Origin: Deltaproteobacteria bacterium | Lineage (GTDB): Bacteria > Desulfobacterota > Desulfobaccia > Desulfobaccales > 0-14-0-80-60-11 | DNA length: 11,196 bases | NCBI GenBank assembly: GCA_019308625.1 | Contig: JAFDHU010000043.1 | Location: forward strand, 1 to 11,196 | Direction: 5' to 3' | Shown: piece after piece, positions 7,069-11,196 of the stretch | Numbering within the stretch: position 1 is the first letter of the stretch | Layout of the letters: the number at the start of each line of letters is the position of its first letter | Position numbers and translations under genes: made by a program | The notes under the pieces: model-generated | Database searches by the model: none | The model's input: the letters and a program-made list of their open reading frames with translations, nothing else | Told to the model about the DNA's origin: nothing

Positions 7069-7211
7069 GCTATGCCTCCCCGCCGAGGTTTAAGTTTTTT
7101 AGAATATTTTTCAAAAGATTCGTATTCTCCGAAAAACTACTTAAGAACAAAAATGGAGTCTCCTCCGTGGTTTGTCAAGCATGCGAACCATCTCTTTTGT
7201 CCGGGTTGGAG

Positions 7212-7227
7212 TGCAGAGTCTATGCCA
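7212..7227 (-). promoter_or_regulatory. Candidate sigma-54 (-24/-12) promoter of the flp-tad operon
   Basis: The minus strand reads TGGCATAGACTCTGCA at 7227-7212. Against the sigma-54 consensus TGGCAYRN4TTGCW this keeps the -24 GG and -12 GC at exact spacing and differs only at the first T of TTGC. Transcription would start near 7201, giving a leader of about 130 bases before flp. The call is by eye. Confidence 0.6.
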
Positions 7228-7290
7228 ATTGCATATCTTATTAAAATTGCTGAGATTATCCGAATATCACCTTCACCCCCCTTTTTTTAT

Positions 7291-7306
7291 GTTCGCAATT
7301 TTGAAC
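7291..7306. promoter_or_regulatory. Imperfect palindrome, possible enhancer-binding site
   Basis: GTTCGCAATTTTGAAC is an imperfect 16-bp inverted repeat (6 of 8 positions pair). Its centre is about 98 bp upstream of the start predicted for the sigma-54 promoter, within the usual distance for bacterial enhancer-binding proteins. The surrounding DNA is AT-rich, which could favour bending. Function is inferred only. Confidence 0.35.
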
Positions 7307-7762
7307 ATTTTCCCGTAAAAAATGATGCAAAGGATTAACAAAATGCAAGCTGCCATTATTTCTGGATAATTTTTTGGTCACCGGCCTGAACGCGTTTCCG
7401 CTGCGCTCCCCAAAAAGATGAATGACTCGATCTGGTTAAATTTTCCTGAACATACCGGTCTTCCAGGCAAGCTGGTGGCTTGAGGCGGCTGGGTCAAAGT
7501 GTCCGGCAAACCTGGAGGATTCTACGGGTTCCTGTGCCATCCATTGCGCCCGCCGTATCTGTGGGAAATCCCAGGGAGGCAATGTTCTTCTTCCTTGAGA
7601 AAAGGCTTGGAAGCATGTGGCCGCGTAGGAGGGGTAGTTCTGGTAAGCTTTTTGCTAACCCTTATGTAAGCTTCCCTTGTTGAAGAAAAAATCAAGGAGC
7701 AGGTTGGCTGACATTGTAGCTTCCTGGGACCGCACGATATTAGGAAGAAAGGATTCCCCGAA

Positions 7763-9313
7763 ATGATAAACCGCCTGTTACGAATGAGTTTTTTGGGGTT
7801 TATCCTTTTTTATTGTCTTTTTAACCTGACCTCCAACTGCGCCGATCTGGACCTGTGGGGTTACTTGTCCTTCGGGCGCCTGTTCTGGCAGGAACAAGGA
7901 TTCCCTTATCAGGACGTGTTCGCCTACGTTCCTACCCGTAATTTATGGGTTTATCACGAGTGGCTCACCGGAGTGTTGTATTATCCTCTTTTCCTGCATT
8001 TGGGGCCGGCGTCCCTCCAGACCCTGAAATATGCCTTGGCTCTGGGTACCTTATTTCTGGTCTATCTTACCGCGGTTCGACGGGGGGCCCATCCGGTGGT
8101 GGCCGGACTCCTGACCGCGGTGGTGGCCGGGGGTATCAAGGCTTCTTATGCCCCGGTACGGGCCCAAGTGTTTACCTATTTCTTCTTCGCCCTTTTCCTG
8201 TATGTGCTGGAGCAGGCCCGACTCCGAAACCGCTGGCGCGGCCTGTGGCTGATGCCGCTCATCCTCATTCCCTGGTGTAACCTGCACGGGGGGTTTGTGG
8301 CGGGTTTGGGGCTCATCGGTCTTTATGCCGCCGGGGAGTTTCTGGCCCGGCGACCCTTCTGGCCCTACCTCCTGCTGTCCGGGCTGGCCACCCTTATCAA
8401 CCCCTATGGGCTGGAGTACTGGCGCTACATAGTCCGGGCGGTATCCATGCCCCGGCCCTTCATAGATGAGTGGCAGTCAATATTCTTCCACTACCAGAAA
8501 GACCCACAGACCTTCGGGATAGTTATCTTCTTTCTGGTCCTGCTGGTGGGCTTGGGATTGTTTGCCATGTGGCGCTGCCGCTGGCGGGAAATCACCTCCA
8601 GCCTGGTGCTGGCCGTCACCCTGGCGATGGGACTACGCCACGGGCGGCACCTGACCTTTTTCTTTCTGGCGTGGGGCGCTTATATACCTGTATGTTTTAA
8701 TGTGCAGGTAAACTACCTACGGTCCAGCCAGCGCCTTCAGAACTTCGGAGGTCGTGTGCCTGTGAAGTTGGCCGCCCTAGTGGCTTTGACCGCGCTCAGT
8801 CTGCTGTTCGCCACCGGATTCGCCAAGCGGCAGCCCTTCCGTCTGAATGTTCCCGCTTCCGCCGCGTCCCGCCTGCCTTTTCCCTATCCGGTGGGAGCGG
8901 TGAAGTTCATCAAAGAAAAGGGGCTTTCCGGGAATCTGCTCAGCATCTTTGATTGGGGCGAATACCTGATGTGGCACCTCTATCCTCAATGCCGCGTCGG
9001 CTTTGACGGACGCTATGAAACGGTTTATCCCCATGAGGTGGAAAAAAGGTATACAGAATTCCAAACCGCCGGAACACAATGGCGGCAGTTTCTGGAAAAC
9101 TATCCGCCGGATCTGATTCTGCTGCGCCCTCAGGCCAAGATCACTGGCTTGATCCGAGAGGACCCGGGGTGGCGGGAGATATATGAAGATGAAGGTTGCG
9201 TACTTTTTGGGAAAAAGCCGCCAACCCCGCAGCCTTGTGAGCAGGAAAGAGCTCCGTCCGGATCGGCATCGCGGGATCCGGCTTTAGCCTCGGTCCGTTC
9301 CAGGGGGTTTTAG
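7763..9313 (+). CDS. Polytopic membrane protein, GT-C-fold glycosyltransferase-like (paralog 1)
   Basis: A 516-residue protein with about ten hydrophobic segments between residues 8 and 350 and a soluble C-terminal region of about 150 residues. After the first membrane helix comes ADLDLWG (27-33), then DVFAYVP (51-57) and HEW (65-67). This acidic first-loop arrangement is typical of GT-C enzymes that use polyprenyl-linked sugars. Further landmarks are RAQVFTYFFFAL (133-144), NLHGGF (173-178), NPYG (213-216), WGEYL (398-402), FDGRYETVY (414-422) and PPDLILLRP (448-456). I recognise the overall pattern from a widespread but poorly characterised family of bacterial membrane proteins. Donor and acceptor are unknown. 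The ATG start has only a weak AAAGGA upstream. The gene lies 5 bp before a close paralog and shares the operon with prepilin peptidase, which makes pilus or surface glycosylation possible but unproven. The last 30 residues are polar and absent from the paralog. Confidence 0.6.
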   Translation: MINRLLRMSFLGFILFYCLFNLTSNCADLDLWGYLSFGRLFWQEQGFPYQDVFAYVPTRNLWVYHEWLTGVLYYPLFLHLGPASLQTLKYALALGTLFLVYLTAVRRGAHPVVAGLLTAVVAGGIKASYAPVRAQVFTYFFFALFLYVLEQARLRNRWRGLWLMPLILIPWCNLHGGFVAGLGLIGLYAAGEFLARRPFWPYLLLSGLATLINPYGLEYWRYIVRAVSMPRPFIDEWQSIFFHYQKDPQTFGIVIFFLVLLVGLGLFAMWRCRWREITSSLVLAVTLAMGLRHGRHLTFFFLAWGAYIPVCFNVQVNYLRSSQRLQNFGGRVPVKLAALVALTALSLLFATGFAKRQPFRLNVPASAASRLPFPYPVGAVKFIKEKGLSGNLLSIFDWGEYLMWHLYPQCRVGFDGRYETVYPHEVEKRYTEFQTAGTQWRQFLENYPPDLILLRPQAKITGLIREDPGWREIYEDEGCVLFGKKPPTPQPCEQERAPSGSASRDPALASVRSRGF

Positions 9314-9318
9314 ATATT

Positions 9319-10854
9319 ATGAGAGCCCTCCCATCCAACGGGAAACCGCCTTGGCTGGAAGCCGGAGTCTTTGCGGCTGTGGTGCTTTTCCTGTTGAATT
9401 CCCTTTCCGTCAATCTGGCTGACCTGGACCTGTGGGGCTATCTCGCCTTCGGTCATCTGTTCTGGAACTGCCCAAATTTCCCCTACACCGATGTGTTCTC
9501 CTATACTCCCACCCTGAACCCCTGGATTTACCACGAATGGCTTACAGGAGTGGTTCTTTACCCGACCTTTTGCGCCGGAGGCGCGGTCGGGCTGCAGATT
9601 CTCAAATATAGCCTGGGGCTTGCCACCCTGGGGTTGGTATATCAAACAGCCCGACTGCGAGGAGCCAGTCCCCTGCCTGCCGCCCTCGCCCTGGTCATTA
9701 TCTCTCCCGGGCTCACGGTTTATTACTATCCGATGCGGGCCCAGGTTTTTTCCTTTTTCCTGTTCGCCCTCTCTTTCTACCTGCTGGAAAAAGCCAGAAG
9801 GGGGGAGCCTTGGCGGGCCTTATTACCTCTTCCGGCCATCCAACTGGTCTGGTGCAACCTGCACGGCGGTTTCCTGGCCGGTTTGGGCCTGATAGTCCTT
9901 TACGGGGTGGGAGAATTTTTCGGCCGGCGCAGATTTCTGCCTTTCTTCATCATTTTCTGGGCCTCCCTACTGGCAACTCTGGTCAATCCATATGGGACAC
10001 AGTACTGGGGATACTTGGCGGTTGCGGTATTGAAACCGCGCCCCTTCATTACTGAGTGGACTTCTTTGGTGCAGTTCATCTGGAGAAGTCCTGATATCCC
10101 GATGATTACTTGCCTCGGCCTGCTTCCTTTCCTTTGCTTTTACGGTATGTATCGTTCCCGGCGGCTGGAGACGACCTCGGTCCTGGTTTTGTTGGTCCTC
10201 ATCCTGATGGCCGTCAAACACATGAGGCATCTGATTTTTGCTTTACTGGTGATAGGGGCCTACCTGCCGGACACTTTGGCCGGTACCCTGGAATATCTTG
10301 AATCCTGGCCGTGGCTGAACAAGTTGGGTGGGAAAATATATGTAAGGCGGGCAGTACTCGCCACCTTCCTGATTCTGACCACACTTTTGAGTTACCGTTT
10401 TATCAAGGCGGAACCATTTTCCATAAAATTTCCCTCCGAGCCAGTAGCCGGATTTCCTTTCTGCCGCCACTTCCCGGAAAAGGCAGTGGACTTTATTCGA
10501 CGCCATGACCTCAAGGGAAACCTTTTGAGCGAGTTTGGCTGGGGAGAGTATCTTATTTGGAATCTTTATCCGCGCTGTCGTGTTGCCTTTGATGGCCGCT
10601 ATGAAACCGTTTATCCGGAAGAAGTGGAACAAAAGTACTGGCAGTTTTACTATGCCGGGCCTCAATGGCGCAGCTTTCTAGAGAGCTACCCGCCAGACCT
10701 GATTCTGGTGCGCCCTCAAACCAAAATTGCCCGCCTGCTGGAAAAAGACCCGGAATGGGTGAAGATTTATGAAGATCGTGGCTGTGTCCTTTTTACAAAA
10801 CGCTCCACCCACACAGCGAAGCTTGAACTGACTCCAACAATTCTACCCGAGTAA
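9319..10854 (+). CDS. Polytopic membrane protein, GT-C-fold glycosyltransferase-like (paralog 2)
   Basis: A 511-residue membrane protein collinear with the preceding gene along its whole length and sharing all its landmarks: ADLDLWGYL (34-42), YHEWLTGVV (71-79), RAQVF (140-144), WCNLHGGF (178-185), NPYG (223-226), WGEYLIW (408-414), FDGRYETVYP (424-433) and PPDLILVRP (458-466). The pair clearly arose by tandem duplication but has diverged substantially, so both copies have probably been kept for separate or heteromeric roles. The predicted fold is the GT-C type, with the catalytic loop after the first helix facing the periplasm and a soluble C-terminal domain. The start ATG at 9319 follows the previous stop by 5 bp, with AGGGGG upstream inside the previous gene, so translation is probably coupled. 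Its own stop overlaps the ribosome site of the prepilin peptidase gene. The substrate is unknown, and an activity other than sugar transfer cannot be excluded. Confidence 0.6.
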   Translation: MRALPSNGKPPWLEAGVFAAVVLFLLNSLSVNLADLDLWGYLAFGHLFWNCPNFPYTDVFSYTPTLNPWIYHEWLTGVVLYPTFCAGGAVGLQILKYSLGLATLGLVYQTARLRGASPLPAALALVIISPGLTVYYYPMRAQVFSFFLFALSFYLLEKARRGEPWRALLPLPAIQLVWCNLHGGFLAGLGLIVLYGVGEFFGRRRFLPFFIIFWASLLATLVNPYGTQYWGYLAVAVLKPRPFITEWTSLVQFIWRSPDIPMITCLGLLPFLCFYGMYRSRRLETTSVLVLLVLILMAVKHMRHLIFALLVIGAYLPDTLAGTLEYLESWPWLNKLGGKIYVRRAVLATFLILTTLLSYRFIKAEPFSIKFPSEPVAGFPFCRHFPEKAVDFIRRHDLKGNLLSEFGWGEYLIWNLYPRCRVAFDGRYETVYPEEVEQKYWQFYYAGPQWRSFLESYPPDLILVRPQTKIARLLEKDPEWVKIYEDRGCVLFTKRSTHTAKLELTPTILPE

Positions 10855-10867
10855 AGGAGTTCTTCCC

Positions 10868-11196
10868 TTGGCATCTCCGACCCCTTGGTTTTGGCAGTGG
10901 CTGCCGGCTCACCTGCACCTGGTCCTCCCCCTGGCTCTGGCCCTGGTGATGGCCGGCTGGGATTTCTGCACCCGCCGCATCCCCAATTTTCTCACCTTGG
11001 GCGGGGCGCTGGCTGGGCTGGTCTTCCAGGCGGCCGCCCACGGCCTGTCCGGCTTGGCTCAGGGCTTTCTGGGGCTGGCTTTGGGCCTGGGGCTGCTTCT
11101 GCCCTTTTACTGGAAGGCCGGCCTGGGAGCCGGCGACGTCAAGGCCCTGGCGGCCCTGGGGACCTGGCTGGGACCCCTCACCACCCTGTATCTGTT
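10868..11196 (+). CDS. cpaA: A24-family prepilin peptidase TadV/CpaA, partial at window edge
   Basis: The open frame reaches the window edge (109 codons plus two bases). It begins with a TTG at 10868-10870, supported by AAAGGAG 8 bases upstream that overlaps the previous stop codon; no ATG is as well placed. The visible part has the family's two catalytic aspartates: Asp32 in GWDFCTRRIPN (30-40) and Asp90 in GAGDVK (87-92), the GxGD motif of membrane aspartyl peptidases. Hydrophobic segments surround them. The short form, without the N-terminal methyltransferase domain of PilD, matches TadV/CpaA, which cleaves Flp and TadE-type prepilins. The gene is on the opposite strand to its presumed substrates and lies 13 bp after the second GT-C-like gene. 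Confidence 0.9.
   Translation, partial: MASPTPWFWQWLPAHLHLVLPLALALVMAGWDFCTRRIPNFLTLGGALAGLVFQAAAHGLSGLAQGFLGLALGLGLLLPFYWKAGLGAGDVKALAALGTWLGPLTTLYL

Larger units (their letters stand above)
7069..7762. other. Divergent intergenic region between the flp operon and the GT-C/peptidase operon
   Basis: This 694-bp region has no convincing protein gene on either strand. The pilin-proximal half, to about 7380, is markedly AT-rich with several A and T runs, and holds the sigma-54 promoter candidate and palindrome listed separately. The half from about 7380 is richer in GC and contains small inverted repeats: CAAGC/GCTTG (7468-7482) inside a CCAG/CTGG pair, TGGGA/TCCCA (7562-7573), and GGTAAGC/GCTAACC with one mismatch around TTTTT (7642-7660). 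These could be part of a structured leader for the plus-strand operon, but no known riboswitch class is recognisable. I could not identify a plus-strand promoter. Confidence 0.6.

Noticed and set aside
7150..7178. Sigma-70 promoter with a perfect TTGACA at 7178-7173 on the minus strand
   Set aside because: At 17-bp spacing the -10 is CATTTT, a poor match, while the sigma-54 candidate just upstream fits much better. It remains a weak alternative.
6898..7338. 146-codon plus-strand open reading
   Set aside because: It runs antisense through flp and its promoter region, shows no domain or good ribosome site, and its composition looks random.
7357..7376. Intrinsic terminator ATTAT...ATAAT followed by T6
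   Set aside because: The stem is only five A-T pairs, too weak to terminate, and no upstream plus-strand gene needs it.
7494..7600. Cyclic-di-GMP (GEMM) riboswitch, prompted by GGCAAACC near 7504
   Set aside because: The following GACGCAAAGCC-type segment and the paired arms are not present.
7480..7683. 67-codon plus-strand ORF in the divergent region
   Set aside because: TTG start with no Shine-Dalgarno, Arg-rich random-looking product, no recognisable motif.
1..11196. CRISPR array, insertion sequence, tRNA or rRNA
   Set aside because: No spaced direct repeats, transposase-like frames, terminal inverted repeats or RNA-gene signatures were seen on reading both strands.

Overview
The window holds most of a Tad/Flp (tight adherence, type IVc) pilus locus from a Gram-negative-looking bacterium. 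Coding DNA is GC-rich. The Tad gene set with TadE, CpaB and TadZ, a candidate sigma-54 promoter and strong Shine-Dalgarno sites would suit a Desulfobacterota/Deltaproteobacteria-like organism. That taxonomic guess is low confidence and rests on general character only.

Minus-strand operon, read right to left from about 7200 to 1: a 57-residue Flp pilin (6895-7068), a second 67-residue pilin-like protein (6488-6691), TadE minor pseudopilin (5918-6358), CpaB/RcpC (5111-5908), CpaE/TadZ (3812-4993), CpaF/TadA secretion ATPase (2398-3792), inner-membrane platform proteins TadB (1399-2394) and TadC (408-1376), and a TadG-like gene (1-397) that runs off the window. The TadG-like gene is interrupted: a perfect 31-bp tandem duplication (262-323) shifts its frame inside the membrane segment. 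From cpaF to tadG the genes are packed with 3-22 bp gaps. The wider gaps after each pilin gene and after cpaB each contain an inverted repeat. The secretin gene (cpaC/rcpA), often found between cpaB and cpaE, is absent there.

The divergent intergenic region (7069-7762) is AT-rich on its pilin side. It carries a good sigma-54 promoter candidate on the minus strand (7212-7227), with an imperfect palindrome about 100 bp upstream of the predicted start that could bind an enhancer-binding protein. The half nearer the plus-strand genes has several small inverted repeats and no convincing gene.

Plus-strand group, 7763 to the right edge: two adjacent, clearly paralogous polytopic membrane proteins (516 and 511 aa) with the look of GT-C-fold glycosyltransferases, then the start of an A24 prepilin peptidase (TadV/CpaA, TTG start, cut by the window edge). 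The three genes are separated by 5 and 13 bp, so they probably form one operon.

Working model: the peptidase matures Flp, the pilin-like protein and TadE; TadZ localises the machine; TadA powers assembly through TadB/TadC; CpaB acts in the periplasm. The paired GT-C-like proteins sit between the pilin operon and the peptidase, so they are candidates for glycosylating the pilus or making an associated surface glycan. That last role is inferred from position only.
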